From: Gonatopus flavifemur | Lineage: Eukaryota > Arthropoda > Insecta > Hymenoptera > Dryinidae | Direction of reading: 5' to 3' | DNA length: 64,000 bases | Assembly: GCA_018340375.1 (NCBI GenBank) | Contig: JAFFJZ010000016.1 | Location: 1,557,372-1,621,371, forward strand | Shown here: piece after piece, positions 1-11,757 of the stretch | How the letters are laid out: each line of letters begins with the position of its first letter | Numbering within the stretch: the first letter of the stretch is position 1 | Notes under the pieces: model-generated | The model's database searches: none | The model's input: only the letters and a program-made list of their open reading frames with translations | Told to the model about the DNA's origin: nothing | Program-made: the position numbers and the translations under genes

Positions 1-319
1 ATGCATGCAATCGAAGTGAAATTGCTTGACGAGTAACTCCTAACTGTTTTGCAAGCTCTTCTTGAGTTTGACATGGATTTTCATTCAGTAAAACTTCAAG
101 TTCTTCATTCTCAAATTTTTGAATTGCACCTGGACGTGGATCGTCCTCAAAACTGAAATTTCCATTACGAAATCTTGTAAACCACTTTTTTACTGTTAAA
201 TGGCTCACAGAATGTTGACCCAAAGTCGTATTAATCAGTTCCATAGCTTGAGCAGCATTTTTATTCATTTGAAAACACAATAGAATACAATGGCTTAAAT
301 GTTGCTTATCGGAATCCAT
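1..319 (-). CDS. mariner transposase, N-terminal DNA-binding part (partial)
   Basis: Reading leftward from an ATG at 319, the frame is open to the window edge for about 106 codons. It begins MDSDKQHLSHCILLCF, then has the helix-turn-helix pattern AAQAMELI...VKKWFTRFRNG, a GxxxFEDDPRPG linker and a second helix-turn-helix, QTQEELAKQLGVTRQAISLRL. This is the paired-type bipartite DNA-binding region of mariner transposases that recognises the terminal repeat. The catalytic DD34D domain would lie beyond base 1. No stop or frameshift is seen here, so this copy could be less decayed than the two other mariners in the window. The assignment to mariner is firm; the subfamily is not resolved. Confidence 0.88.
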   Translation of the reverse strand, partial: MDSDKQHLSHCILLCFQMNKNAAQAMELINTTLGQHSVSHLTVKKWFTRFRNGNFSFEDDPRPGAIQKFENEELEVLLNENPCQTQEELAKQLGVTRQAISLRLHA

Positions 320-480
320 CTCATAAAATTGATACACAGGAAATTACTACTTGAAAATGACTGATATGACAACTGCAATGTCCACGTTACATATATCCGA
401 AATGGTAGACGAGTTGGATACGTTCAAATATTTTGTTTCATGCAACCAACTTGAAGCCGAGTTTTAACTTGCACACCTAA
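1..480 (-). mobile_element. mariner-type transposon, 5' part, cut by window edge
   Basis: On the minus strand the element begins at 480 with the terminal sequence TTAGGTGTGCAAGTTAAAAC and is followed by a TA dinucleotide at 481-482, as expected for mariner insertion. A leader of about 130 bp separates the terminus from the transposase start at 319. The other end lies outside the window, so completeness cannot be judged. Confidence 0.85.
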
Positions 481-539
481 TACACGGAAAAATCCTTATT
501 TTCCGGAAAATTTCTGTGTATGTGCACACCAGCATTACA

Positions 540-2032
540 CACTTATTCTTCTCCCAAAGTCATACCAAAAAGACACTCGATGAAGACCAGTGCAGTAGTG
601 ACTGGATCATCTGATATTTACATCAAAATTATCCACTGCATATTGTTCATTCAAACACCACATTGTACTAAAGCTATCCGTCTATTAGCAGGCCTACAAA
701 AATGTACTTAATACACACCATGTGTGCAGTAACTGGAGCGTCTGATGTCTACATCGAAATTACCCAATACTGATCGTTTTATCAAAACTTCATCAAAAAT
801 GTATTCGACATCCACCAGTGCAGTCACTTGACTCCTCCGGTATTTACACTAAAATTACCTAATGAATTTCAACTCAATATTCGAGTACTAGATTTACACC
901 GTACTAATCCTTTTCTCAAAAGTTTCCCAAAATTATACTTGATACATGACAGTGCAGTCATCAAGTCCCCCGGTATTCACACCAAAATTACCTAATGAAT
1001 TCTCTCTTGATATTCGAACACTATCCCTATTCAAAATGTCCGACACTTTCAGACAAAAAAATTGTTTGTCAGGTTTCTAGTCGGTTTTTGTCCCGTACAA
1101 TTCCAGATGATACTGACAAAATATATTTCAGCGGCCTCTGATGGGTTCGGCACTCGCTTGATATGTCCGACAAATCCAGATGGAAAAATTTTTCATCAAG
1201 TTTTATCAGGTTCTTGGTCGGTTTTTGTCCCGTTAAATCCTCAACAATGCTGACAAAATATATAGTGACAGTTTTTCTCCGGTTTTACACGCTATGTGAA
1301 TCAGATAGAAACTGCATGAAATACCCGAGGATGTTTTCTGTCGGATAGTGAAATCGGCCTGTGAAATCCGAGTGAAATCAATCAAAAAATATTTTGTCCG
1401 CTATTGATCGGTTTTCCATACTGCAAAATACAGCTTGGATGAAATATTTGAGGATAATTTCCGTCGGATTGCGACTGATTTTTCAGCTTGTGAAATCTGA
1501 GTGAGATGTATCAAAAAATATTTTGTCCGGTTTTGACCGATTTTCCCCGCTGTAAAATACAGCTTGGATGAAATATTCGAGGACAATTTCCGTCGAATTG
1601 TGACTGGTTTTTCGGCTTTCAGAATACCAGTGAGATCAGTCAAAAAATATTTTGTCCGCTATTAACTGGTTTTCTATACTGTAAAATACAGCTTGGATGA
1701 AATATTCGAGGATACTTTTGGTAGGATTGTGACTGGTTTTTCGGCTTTTAAAATCCGAGTGAGATCCATCGAAAAATATTTTGTCTCCTATTGACCGGTT
1801 GTTCATACTGAGAAATACAGCTTGGATTAGATATTCGAGGATATTTTTCGTCGAATTGTGACTGGTTCTTTAGCCTGTAAAATCCGAGTGAGATCAAACA
1901 GAAAATATTATCAAAAATATTTTGTCCGGAATTTACCGGTTTTCTATACTGCAACATGCAGTTTACATAAGATATTCGAGGATATTTTTTGTCGAAATTC
2001 GATTGATTATCCATGCTATGAAATCCGAATAG
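540..2032. repeat. Diverged ~130-bp tandem array
   Basis: Between about 580 and 1000 a unit containing CAGTGCAGT...GGTATTTACA..AAAATTACC recurs at 588, 720, 818 and 949. From 1381 a unit starting ATCAAAAAATATTTTGTCCG recurs at 1381, 1510, 1640, 1769 and 1911 (spacing 129, 130, 129, 142), each followed by TTTTC...ATACTG..AAATACAGCTTGGATGAAATATTCGAGGA. Open frames on both strands here are by-products of the repeat. A further remnant (GACTGGTTTTCCAACC) lies at about 3220, beyond three inserted MITEs. No gene is seen. Confidence 0.75.
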
Positions 2033-2333
2033 TACACTGACAGAAAAACGACTTAGTTGAAACATTCGTGGCCGCAATAACTTGAAATCTGGTTCGATTC
2101 ACCAGGAAATGTGATTTCGATGTCCAGAAAAAGTGGTTGAAGCAATAATTAACTACATTCTTCGGGTTAGAAAAACCAGATTCTTTTCTTGGTGTAATAA
2201 CCAGAATATGTAGTTAATGTTGGGTTCAACCATTTTATCTGGACATCACAATCACATTTCCTGGTGAATCGGACCAGATTTCAAGTTATTGTGACCACGA
2301 ATGTTTCAACCAGGTCATTTTTCTGTCAGTGTA
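2033..2333. mobile_element. Palindromic MITE, TA target
   Basis: The ends are TACACTGACAGAAAAACGAC and the reverse complement of TACACTGACAGAAAAATGAC. The arms match for about 110 bp, including ACATTCGTGG and CACCAGGAAATGTGAT. TA at both ends suggests a TA target duplication, as in Tc1/mariner-type MITEs. There is no coding capacity. Confidence 0.85.
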
Positions 2334-2477
2334 TCGAATAAAAACCTCCTGCCCATAGTATTTTCTTCGAAATTGATCGTCCTTAGAAAAATTTACTTCA
2401 TTCTGACGGAAACGTGTCATTTTTTGTACCATTTTTCTGTGAAAAAATTGAGCGTTTTGGCCAAAATGCAGTGAATC

Positions 2478-2640
2478 CAGTGATGCCAGGAAAGACGGTG
2501 TGGACCGAAAAATCAGCCCCTCTACCGCGCACACGATGAAACTTTCGTGTACATGTGAGTCACACGTATACGAACGTGTTATTGTGTGAACAATGGAGGG
2601 GCTGATTTTTCGGTCCGCACCGTTTTTCCTGGCATCACTG
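2478..2640. mobile_element. hAT-type MITE (CAGTGATGCC family, copy 1)
   Basis: This 163-bp element starts CAGTGATGCCAGGAAAGACG and ends in the near-perfect inverse, with arms of about 50 bp. It is flanked by an exact 8-bp duplication AGTGAATC (2470-2477 and 2641-2648), the hallmark of hAT insertion. The copy at 11758 belongs to the same family. Confidence 0.92.
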
Positions 2641-2901
2641 AGTGAATCTTTCTCCGGACGGTTTCCAATGCTATGAAGTTCGTACCGTATAACCGGGTGA
2701 ACAGGATCATTGAGGTGAATGGGATCACGCAACGGAAAAAATGTTGAATAAGTTCGTGATTGATTTTTCAAAGGATAAAAGTGTTAGATAGTGAGCATTC
2801 ACCATTCCTATTAATCACATAATTAGTTATGACTCTGTTCAACATCTTTTCTGCGTGATCCTATTCATCTTAAAATGATCCTGTTCACCCCGTTTTACGG
2901 T

Positions 2902-3187
2902 ACCCATATAGCACACGAAGAATGCTTTGTGAAGGACAAGAAAAGAATTCTTCGAGAACTATTTTCGAACCAATGAATTCATGAAGAGCTCTGAATGAGT
3001 TCAATGTTTAGAAAATTAACGAATTCTTTGAGAATACTGAAACAATTCCTCCAGTATTTTCAGAGACCTCGTTGATGTCTCAAACATTGAACTTTTTCAA
3101 AGCTCGTTATGAATTCATCAGTTCGGAAAGTTTTCTAAAAATTCTATTCTCGTTCTTAGCAGGAAATTCTTCTTGTGTTATATGGGT
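2902..3187. mobile_element. Palindromic MITE (CCCAKATARC family)
   Basis: The left end ACCCATATAGCACACGAAGA is matched by the inverse of ATTCTTCTTGTGTTATATGGGT at the right end, and the arms share GAATTC-rich sequence throughout. The copy at 9474 belongs to the same family (TCCCAGATAACACACGGAGA). The arms are well diverged, so this is an old copy. Confidence 0.78.
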
Positions 3188-4652
3188 AAATTGTACGTAG
3201 ATATGATTTGTCAGACTTTGACTGGTTTTCCAACCTTTGAAATCCGAATAGTGAAACCCGAAGCCTCGAAGATCGTTCTATAAACGTAGGTCAAGTGTAT
3301 AAGTATTTGAACGTTTCGAGAACCTTTACAAAACGCATATTAACCTGAAATAAATCTACCTTACCTGGAGAGATTGTGTCGTCTTAGGGCATCGAATAAA
3401 AAATTCTTGCAAACATATTTCGTTCAGAATTGACGGGTCTTAGGTATCGTAAAATTGCAGTTAGGAGCCGTATAAGGTGTTTTTCCACATATACATTATC
3501 CTGAGGTAACTAATTTTCCATCTCGCTAAATCGAAACAGCGAGGTAAGTTCTTTCCTTCGAACTACCTTGTACTTATAACAGTAGCTCCGTAAATTGATA
3601 TTTATGGAGTTGTCGATATACGGTAATAATATTGATTAATGGAGAAGTTAATCGAAACAATGTTTTTCGAACTCAATCACATATGCACTGAGAGAAGAGA
3701 TTATATAAACATTACCAAAATTTCAGTTATAGTTATTGGAAAGTATGATAATTGAGTTACACATGGGGATTTTAGATAAACGTTCCTTTCTTCTCAATTA
3801 TAATCATCCCATATCTAATATACCACGCGATATTGAGAGAAAAAAGGATTATTTTATATACATTGGAGTATAAGCTACGCAATAAAATATTGTCCATCAC
3901 TTTACAATATAGAGAAGTATGTAAATTCGGTTCAACGAATCCTCACTAAGTAGTTTGGTAAAATTTCACCATTATGCCTGTCAAATATTTCGACCCTTAT
4001 TTATTGAAATATAATGGTCTACTTGTTGATTTTTGCGGCATATTTGATCAACCAATATAATGCAGTAAGAAAGGTGAAATTCTAATGGATTCAGTAATTG
4101 AATATCAATTTCAAAAGATCGATTTCCTAACACAAATAATAATAATAATTGCATTAATGTGACACAAGCGCTAGGACTCAAATCAATTTTTTGTGAATAA
4201 TGTACGCAAGAATGCGTGAGTTTATTTAAAATATCTCTCCGTACAGCATTTTTTCAGTGTTTCAAATCATGTTCTAAAACCCCTAAACAGCAATACAGTT
4301 CAGAGAGAATTCATATTCAATACTCTTTGGATTCTGAGAATCCATAAAAAATTCTATATGAATACAAGTGGAATTTCTGTGTTGTATGTGTTTTAAATAA
4401 ACCTAATATTGCGTAATATGTAATGAAACAATTGGCTCAAATTTCAATGAGATGTTATACCAACTCTATTCTTCCAGTACGTGATTGTCAAAGCAAAATT
4501 AAGCAAATCTTCCTTCGGCGAAATACTGTGGGAGGCTTCGTCTTCAAGTTATAAGCAAAATAAATTTCAACGAGAAAATCAAATTTTAAAATCAAGACTA
4601 CCCTCTACTTTTGACATAGATTGCATCTAAAATATACCAAAAATTTATATAC
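3188..4652. other. AT-rich intergenic DNA, nothing recognised
   Basis: A remnant of the ~130-bp array is visible near 3210-3260. The rest is AT-rich sequence with many stops in all frames. I see no gene, RNA or element boundary. Confidence 0.5.
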
Positions 4653-4866
4653 TACACTGAAAAAAAGGTATGGCTCTCACAGCTGTACTATTTGTGTGTT
4701 CTTGCTGTCAGGAGGTATAAGGATGCCAGTATAGTTCCCACAGCCGACAGGTTGCTATGATAGCGACGCGTTCGGCTGTGGGAGCTATACTGGCATCCTT
4801 ATACCTCCTGACAGCAAGAACACATGAATAGTAGAGCTGTGAGAGCCATACCTTTTTTTCAGTGTA
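4653..4866. mobile_element. Near-perfect palindromic MITE, TA target
   Basis: The ends are TACACTGAAAAAAAGGTATG and its inverse. The arms pair for about 95 bp around a short GCGACGCG centre, for example GGAGGTATAAGGATGCCAGT against its complement. TA at both ends marks the target. Near-identity of the arms suggests recent insertion or conversion. Confidence 0.92.
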
Positions 4867-5482
4867 CACTAAAACATTAGGAATATGCTGTTAGTTCAAA
4901 ATGAAGATCTGAGAATGAGAGGGAAATATTATTAACACAACACAAGTCGATGAGAAATGAATTAGAAGCACGCACTGCACGCACAAGCGTTGATCTAGAG
5001 TAGGTGGTAGTGGGGATGAGCGCAGATTTTAGTGAACTAGACAGTAATCTGTATTCAAAAGGTTACGAACCAATCACTGGAAAATATGAAAACAAGAATG
5101 TTCTTGAAAGTTCACTAATGTTTCCAAAATACATGTAGACAATACATATTTATATACGATAAAGGTACAAAGCTACATGAATATATAATGTGTATATTGA
5201 AAATTACTCAGTAATTTGGGAAAAGTAATTTCACAAGTAGGAATGAAAGCTACAAGGTATTCAAATATTTTAGTTTTTGATACTATTATTTCTCACATCA
5301 TGAGACTATCAATTGATGAAGTGTTTACTGTAGTTTATGAGAAATATCGTTGTACATCCTTTTTGAATATGTAATGATTACAAAACTGAACGTATGATCA
5401 TATTTATTGAACATTTTATTAAAGTCCGCACAAATGTGTATTCATGTAGGTATTTATGGTGAATCGTAAGCAGAAATTCATA

Positions 5483-5897
5483 CCCTGCAAAAAATTTCCC
5501 GTAGAAAACGATAAAATTTTGCCTATGGGTTTCAATGCGGTTCCTGAAACTGGAATTCCGATGCTGTATCGTGAATTATTTACGATAGAATTCTGTTGAT
5601 TCTTATCTTATTCTATAGGATTTAAGAAAAATTTACGTGGTTCTAAAGTGAACTTCCCATAGACAAAGTATTAATTATTTGGAGAATTATAACCTTTTTT
5701 TTGCGAATAATTGATTTTTCTACTAGAGGAATTTTACGATAGAACCAGGCACATTTCTCAAATCCTGTAGGATGCGATGAGGATCAATAGAATTCTATCG
5801 TAAATGCACGATACAGCATGCGGATTCCAATTTTAGAAACCGCATTGAAACTCGTAAGAAAAATTTTATCGTCTTCTATGGGACATTTTTAGCAGAG
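5483..5897. mobile_element. Palindromic MITE (CYCTGCWAAA family, copy 1)
   Basis: The left end CCCTGCAAAAAATTTCCCGT and the inverse of TCTATGGGACATTTTTAGCAGAG face each other across about 415 bp, flanked by TA (5481-5482 and 5898-5899). The arms share CGATAAAATTTT, TTTCAATGCGGTT and ACGATAGAATTCT. A second family member is at 13265. Confidence 0.85.
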
Positions 5898-6582
5898 TAG
5901 GACTTCGTGTTTTACTTATGAATATTCCGTTGAAAAATCCATGAAGTTGCATAATAAGAACATTTTTTTATGAACTGCAATAAGATACCATTCAATTTTG
6001 AATCGCTTCATTGGAAATTTGTAATATGTGTTTTGTTTTTCCTCCATGCAAGATTCATAGGTTAACAAAAGACTATCGTATTTTCGGTGCATTCATCTTT
6101 TGTTTTATTGTGTGTCGAAGTAATATTGTATGGAGAACCGACGTCTACTCAGGGTTGATCAGCAATTTTTCATTTGAACGAGTTTTCAAGTAAGGCAAGT
6201 TTTGATTATAATGAATTTTGAAGTATATTATGTGCGTGAGAATTAGAATATAATGAAGCGTACCACCAAAAAAAGTCGAAAGTTTTCAAAACGTGTCAGT
6301 GGTGTGGATTTAAGTTTCAGAGAGTACGTGTTTTAAAATTTGTGGAAACCTGCATTTTTTATGTTACGTAAGACGTTCGGCAAATATCATTTTTGTGTGC
6401 TGAGATATTTCTTCAGAATGTTTCTGAAACATTCCATGAAAATATAGTACTTCATTCCTAATCTATACAAAATTTAATTCTTCTATTGTTCTATAGTTAA
6501 CCAAATATCCTAATTTTCGTGATCAATTGCGAATTTACGATGCGGATATACCATTCACTGTAATTGACAGGTTTTTTTACAG

Positions 6583-6640
6583 GGTAGTGGGCGGCGTCTT
6601 GGGATTTCGCCTAGGGCGGCAAAATACCTAGGGCCGGCCC
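6583..6640. repeat. hAT-like terminus remnant (GGGCCGGCCCTG)
   Basis: The sequence CCTAGGGCCGGCCCTG at 6625-6640 resembles the terminus of the hAT element at 55499-56640 (CCTAGGCGGCGCC...CCGGCCCTG). No matching left end with an 8-bp duplication was found. It directly precedes the mariner body and may explain the loss of that mariner's 5' terminus. Confidence 0.45.
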
Positions 6641-6645
6641 TGTTA

Positions 6646-7879
6646 CTGCATTCACCTGTTTTTCAGTTAGTACTAACCTTGAAAAGGCAGCTGTCAAAAT
6701 TTCATGATATTCATTAGTTTGTGAGTTATTGTACCAAGAGTGACTTTCCTTTTGTTATTTTTAAAACAATGGATCAAAAATAATTTCGTGTTTTAATTTT
6801 ACACTGCTTCTTAATGGGAAAAAATACCGTTCAAGCGAAGCAATGGCTTGAAAAGTGTTATGGGGACTCCGCTCCATCAGAAACCATAATAAAACGTTGG
6901 TTCACTGACTTCAAACGTGGTCGTAGAGACACCGATGATGCAGAACGCAGTGGACGTCCAAATGAGGCGGTAACACCAGAAAACATCCAAAAAATCCACA
7001 AAATCGTTTTGAATGATCGAAAAGTGAAGTTGCGTGAGTTAGCTGATCTCGTGAAAGTATCAAAAGAACGTGTTGGCTTTATATTGCATGAGCATTCAAC
7101 TATGAGAAAGCTCTGTTCAAAGTGGGTGCCGCGTTTGCTCACTGTTGACCAAAAACAAGAACGCGTTGATGCTTCTAAGCAGTGTTTGGCCATGTTTAAA
7201 CGTAACAAGCCGAAATTTTTGCGTCGATATGTTACAATGGATGAAACATGGATCCATCCTACATTCCGGAATCAAAACGATCGTTATCTGAGTGGACAGC
7301 CACTGGTGAACTTCATCCAAAACGCCCGAAAGCACAACAATCGGCTGGAAAGGTTTATGGCCTCGGTATATTGGGATGTGCGTGGTGTAATATTCATCGA
7401 ATATCTTGAGAAGGGAAATACCATCAACAGTGGATATTATATCGCATTATTGGAGCGTTTGAAGGCCGAAATTGCAAAGAAACGACCGCATATGGCAAAG
7501 AAAGAAATTTTATTCCATCAAGACAACGCATCATGTCACAAATCAATCAAAACAATGGCAAAACTACATGAATTGAACTTCGAATTGCGTCCACATCTAC
7601 CGTATTCGCCAGATTTGGTTTCCAGCGACTACTGGCTGTTCACAGACTTAAAAAAATGCTCGCTGGTAAGAAATTTCGCTCGAATGAAGAGGTTATCGCT
7701 GAAACTGCGGCCTATTTTGAGGCAAAAGATAAATCGTTCTACAAAAGTGGTGTTGAAATGTTAGAGTGGCGTTGGAATGATTGTGTTGTTTATGACGGGG
7801 ATTACGTTGATGAATAAAGCTAATTTTGAACAAAAAAACCGTGTTCTCTTAGTTAGGCCCGGGACTTTTCAGCCCATGT
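6646..7879 (+). mobile_element. irritans-type mariner, 5' truncated and dead
   Basis: The 3' terminal repeat is visible at 7853-7879; read inward it is ACATGGGCTGAAAAGTCCCG, which resembles the terminal repeats of irritans mariners. No matching 5' terminus is present: the leader resembles a mariner leader but runs into unrelated hAT-like sequence at about 6640. The transposase frame inside is broken, so the copy cannot be active. Confidence 0.8.
6769..7817 (+). pseudogene. mariner (irritans-type) transposase pseudogene
   Basis: The natural start ATG at 6769 is followed four codons later by an in-frame TAA (6781-6783). A long frame resumes at ATG 6814 with the HTH region (KQWLEKCYGDSAPSETIIKRW). 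Numbered from 6814, the catalytic aspartates are D143 (TMDETWIH), D237 (FHQDNAS) and D272 (SSDYW); D237 and D272 have 34 residues between them, the DD34D signature. Residues ~149-181 are out of frame relative to the family (TGE..PKRPKAQQSAGK is readable in another frame), so two compensating indels are present. Another indel in an A-run near 7652 shifts the C-terminus; the family's usual ending (FRSNEEVIAET...GDYVDE) is readable in another frame up to TAA 7817. Family assignment is firm, and the copy is dead. Confidence 0.9.
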
Positions 7880-9057
7880 GTTATGTTCGTTTAATGCGCC
7901 TCAAGCAGAGTTGCCATAAAACTTATCGCGTAATTTACTCATTGGGTAATTGAACCCACGGGAAGAAGAACTCGACGAGCGCTCGAACCGCGGTAAAAGT
8001 ATTGTCCAAGCGGTCACGTGGGGGACCGAAAAAAAAGTCGGAATTTTGGAAAACTAAAAATACTAGGTGATAGGGCTTGAAAAATCAATACGAGTGTTCG
8101 TTTACAATGTTTTTCTATGATCAATAGTTTTCGAGAAAAAAATTAAAAAGTACCTCTTTTTCTCGTACTAAAAATGAATGTTTTTTCATCTTAAACTCGT
8201 TATAACTCGAGCAGTTTTCAACGTATCAAGATGAGTCTTGCAGATTCTGATTCGGAACACTCCCCCAAAGATGACGATCTCGACAAAATTTTCAAAAATT
8301 GATGCAAAATTAATGAATTTTCAATTTGAAGTGAAAACTTGGTTTTCAACGAAGAGGAAAACTTTGCATTGAAAAAGTGTCAGGGGAAGTATGAGCTACG
8401 GAAAACTTCCAGCGACAAAGTTGTTCGCTAGTGTGCGGACAAACTTTATGGAAAGTTTCAGATCAATTGGACTATTGGTTCGAAAGATACAGCGATTTAT
8501 CCATCAGCTCGCAACGGAAATTTCTCATGACTCTACGTCGTTTACCTGCTGAATATGAGGATCCGAATGAAAGGTTGCATTGCTTGCTTGCTGTCTGTTT
8601 ATTCGTAAAAAACTCTTCGAGAACTCCTATGTTATTTGGGAATTGAACGTAATTCACTCAATTAATTGAACTGGTTCCAAAACCAGTGAAATACCAAAAA
8701 ATAGTTTCGGACAGGTAATTTGGTATCGCTGGTCGTGGGTATTTCCAATCAGTGTTTTGAACTCAAGGAGAGTGATTTTGAATAAATTAGACGGATGTTC
8801 TTGTTTTTTTGATTACCTGAGAAATAATCTTGTATGGTTTGGATCTGATCCTATCCTCTGATATTTTTACACATCAGAAATGCGATTCATTCCCACAGCC
8901 TCAAGAAAACACAGACTAAAGTCAAGTTCGTTTAGTTGTATCATAAGTTATCCTAACCCACTCCAAGTATTTCGGATTCGTTATTTCCAGTGATAGAAAC
9001 AAAGTGATTGGTTTGGTACCAGTTGGAGTAACTCGGAAGACGTAGAACAAACGAAAC
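7880..9057. other. No gene seen
   Basis: AT-rich sequence with homopolymer-rich stretches (8030-8340). A frame at 8431-8646 has no recognisable domain. I see no inverted-repeat boundary. Confidence 0.4.
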
Positions 9058-9412
9058 CAGAGAGAAGATCAGAGTGCGCACGGCCGGGGTTCCACCGCTA
9101 GTAAACATTGAAGCGCCCTCTTATCGGATGGAACACGGAATCGATTACACCGACCCCCTCTCTTATTTTTCAGTTTTTTTGATTCGTAATAATGTAAAAT
9201 CATATGAATTCAATGTTGATACAATACATAAAATAATTTCAATCACATACGTATTGAAAAAGTATACAAAAGGAATACGCAATTTTGTGATATTGAAAAA
9301 TAAAATTTCCGTGTAATCATTTCCATGATCCAACCGTCAGAGGGCCGGTGGAACTTTCAATAGCAGCGACAAGGTGCCCGTGCGCACTATCATCAGTATC
9401 ATCTTCTCTCTG
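9058..9412. mobile_element. MITE with CAGAGAGAAGAT ends and 7-bp duplication
   Basis: CAGAGAGAAGAT at 9058 is inverted at 9401-9412, with further inverted matches (GTGCGCACGG, GGTGGAAC against GTTCCACC) interrupted by an indel. Direct flanks ACGAAAC (9051-9057 and 9413-9419) form a 7-bp duplication, or an 8-bp one with slippage, consistent with a hAT-like mechanism. Confidence 0.75.
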
Positions 9413-9473
9413 ACGAAACTCACTTTCCACTGTACTGGATCGACGTAGGAGCAGAATGAGATTATCGAATCAT

Positions 9474-9756
9474 ATCCCAGATAACACACGGAGAATTTTT
9501 TTTCAAGAGCAAGAATAGAACTCTTCAAGAATTCTTTTCGAACTAATGAATTTATATAGAGCTCTGGAGGAGTTCAATCTGTCGGACATTAACAAGCTCT
9601 TTGAGAATATCAGAAGTATTGTTTGAGTACTCTCAAAGAACTTGTTAATGTCCGACAGATTGAACTCCTCCAGAATGAATTCATTAGTTCGAAAAGAGTT
9701 CTTGAAGAGTTCTATTCTTGCTTTTGAAAAAGAATTCTTCGTGTGTTATCTGGGAT
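9474..9756. mobile_element. Palindromic MITE (CCCAGATARC family)
   Basis: The ends are ATCCCAGATAACACACGGAG and the inverse of GAATTCTTCGTGTGTTATCTGGGAT. The arms pair over nearly the full length, including CATTAACAAG, GACAGATTGAAC and GAATTCATTAGTTCGAAAAG. It is the better-preserved relative of the element at 2902. Confidence 0.9.
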
Positions 9757-10048
9757 GTAACTCCATAACCGAAAACTCGTCAGATTCTTTCTATTCTTCA
9801 TCGTGATTTGATAATTTCATTTTGCTTCTACTTCGATTGGTACGGTGAAAAAGCAGTCACATAAACTATCATTGAATCTAAACTGGAGCTATGGACATTT
9901 CGAAATTCATTGAATGTTCACTGAATTTAGAATCGATCTAGAATTAATGTATTCGGTCCGCATCCTTTCTAAAAGATGTTGATTCATACTATTCCACATG
10001 CACTGAGAAGAATACGGTTGTAGAATCCATATCACAGAAATGATATCA

Positions 10049-10137
10049 ACCCAGATAACATGAGAGTTCTAAAAAAATTCCGCATGGATACCATATACTC
10101 ATAAAACATTCTTTCAGAACTCTTGAGCTATCTGGGT
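10049..10137. mobile_element. Short MITE (CCCAGATARC family)
   Basis: ACCCAGATAACATGAGAGTT and the inverse of AACTCTTGAGCTATCTGGGT bound an 89-bp palindrome that shares termini with the elements at 9474 and 34377. Confidence 0.75.
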
Positions 10138-10559
10138 ATACAAAATGTGTCTCTGGGACATTTTCTGAATGTCTAGAAGAACCTGTCCTATGTTTTATAA
10201 ACATTCAATAAACGCTCTAGTGAAACGCTGTGCTGTCTGTTCATATTATAGAAATGAGAAAAAAATAGATGGGCCTCGAATACATCGAATTTTGTCAGCA
10301 TCTAATGCTCATTATACCGAAAATTCATATTTCAAACACTAATAGACTGAAAGTTCGTTGACCCATGGTTGCCACAATCTGGAAATTCTAACGGAATGGT
10401 TCAATCACAAATTCGAGTTGGATGAAATGACCAATGAAATACATCGAATTTCTAATCTGTGGCAAACCCTGATTATACCTCAGGCATCACATCCCTCCTT
10501 CTTGTGAAATCCACAAGAAATTGCAGTTTTCATACGATCAAACACCCCAACTAACATTC

Positions 10560-10945
10560 AGACATCTTAAAGATATCTTTAAGAAGTCTCAACGCGTTTG
10601 TAAGGAGTCTTAAAAAACGTTCTAAAAGATACCGAAACGAATCCTAAAAGATGTCTTATGAAACACGTATAGAATTCGAAAAGATATCTTGAAGAGTTCT
10701 TAAAGATGTCTTGAAGAGTTCTTGAAGATGTCTTGGAGAATTCATAAAAACGTCTTGGAAGACTCTTGAATTTGTTAACAAAAAAAATTCTTAACCTTTT
10801 CTTTTCCTTTCCCTCCTGTTTCTTCAACTGCTCTCGCGTTCCGGTAAAGTTTACCTGATTTCGACCCTTGTTGTTACGGGAATCGAACCCATTCACTTGA
10901 CGATATATTTACGCCTCAGTCACTTGAGCTATACGTACAACATGG
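10560..10945 (-). repeat. Candidate tRNA-derived SINE
   Basis: On the minus strand, TATAGCTCAAGTGACTGAGG (near 10935-10914) resembles a tRNA D-arm/A box, and GGGTTCGATTCCCG (near 10891-10877) resembles a T-arm/B box. Their spacing suits RNA polymerase III promoters. No clean cloverleaf closes around them, so this is not a tRNA gene. Downstream (lower coordinates) comes an unrelated body and a run of AAGATGTCTTGAAGAG-type words to about 10560. Other copies in the genome would be needed to prove a SINE. Confidence 0.45.
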
Positions 10946-11434
10946 TAGAGACGCCCATAATTGTCGATATGACATAATGAAATATGTCAGCGGTGTCCAG
11001 TTTCAAAGTGAAAATGATCTTTTGAACAAACTGTTATCACATGAATAAATATCAAAAGAGTTGAATGTAATTACAAATAGGAAAGATGAATAAATTTAGT
11101 GAAACATATTTAGAAATCAATTCTGTGTTCTAGTGGTCGTTAATATTTCGCGAATACCGCAGATTCTTTCTAAAGTATTTCTGACGAATTGTTGTGAAGT
11201 GGATATTCGGTAATTTTATTGTGCACGTCATAAGGCGACAAAATCGTACTTTTTACAAACTTTCAAATTTCTTGATATCTTAATGATTGGTTCAAGCTTT
11301 TAATTCATGGATGGAATCACCTCTTTTGCAATACGATTGTAATGACAGGTACATTCAAAGTTTTATTCTGTGTTATTCATGATCATGTGCTCATATAACC
11401 TCAAAGCTGCTGAAAAATTTATCTTCTTAAACGT

Positions 11435-11655
11435 GTCTTAATCAAGACATCTTTCAGAAATCCCCCCAAGACTTCTAAAAGATATCTTCAAGAACTCTTC
11501 AATAACGTTCTTGAAGATCTCTGAATCAAGACATCTTTTAGAAATCTTTTACAAGATGTCTTTCCAACACTTCTAAGAGATATCTTCAAGAACTCTTCAA
11601 GAAAGTTCTTAAAGATCTCCCAATTAAGTATTCTTTTAGATATCTTCAAGAATTG
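11435..11655. repeat. AAGAYATCTT word-rich repeat
   Basis: Variants of AAGATATCTTCAAGAACTCTTC recur at roughly 30-60 bp intervals on both strands. The same words occur at 10560-10770, so the two blocks may be ends of one element spanning about 10.54-11.66 kb. No coding region is seen. Confidence 0.5.
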
Positions 11656-11757
11656 AAATGTTAGGTGGGACATTCGGCATAATAGTTCTTCGGTTTATTA
11701 GCGTTCGGAATTCGAATTTTCGGTACAATGAGTATTCGGTACGAAGGGGATTCGATG

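Noticed and set aside
6583..6640. Complete hAT element
   Set aside because: The right terminus is plausible, but the candidate left terminus (CAGGGTAGTGGG) does not pair with it and no 8-bp duplication is present.
10877..10935. Functional tRNA gene
   Set aside because: A and B box-like sequences are present, but no acceptor stem or anticodon stem pairs convincingly.
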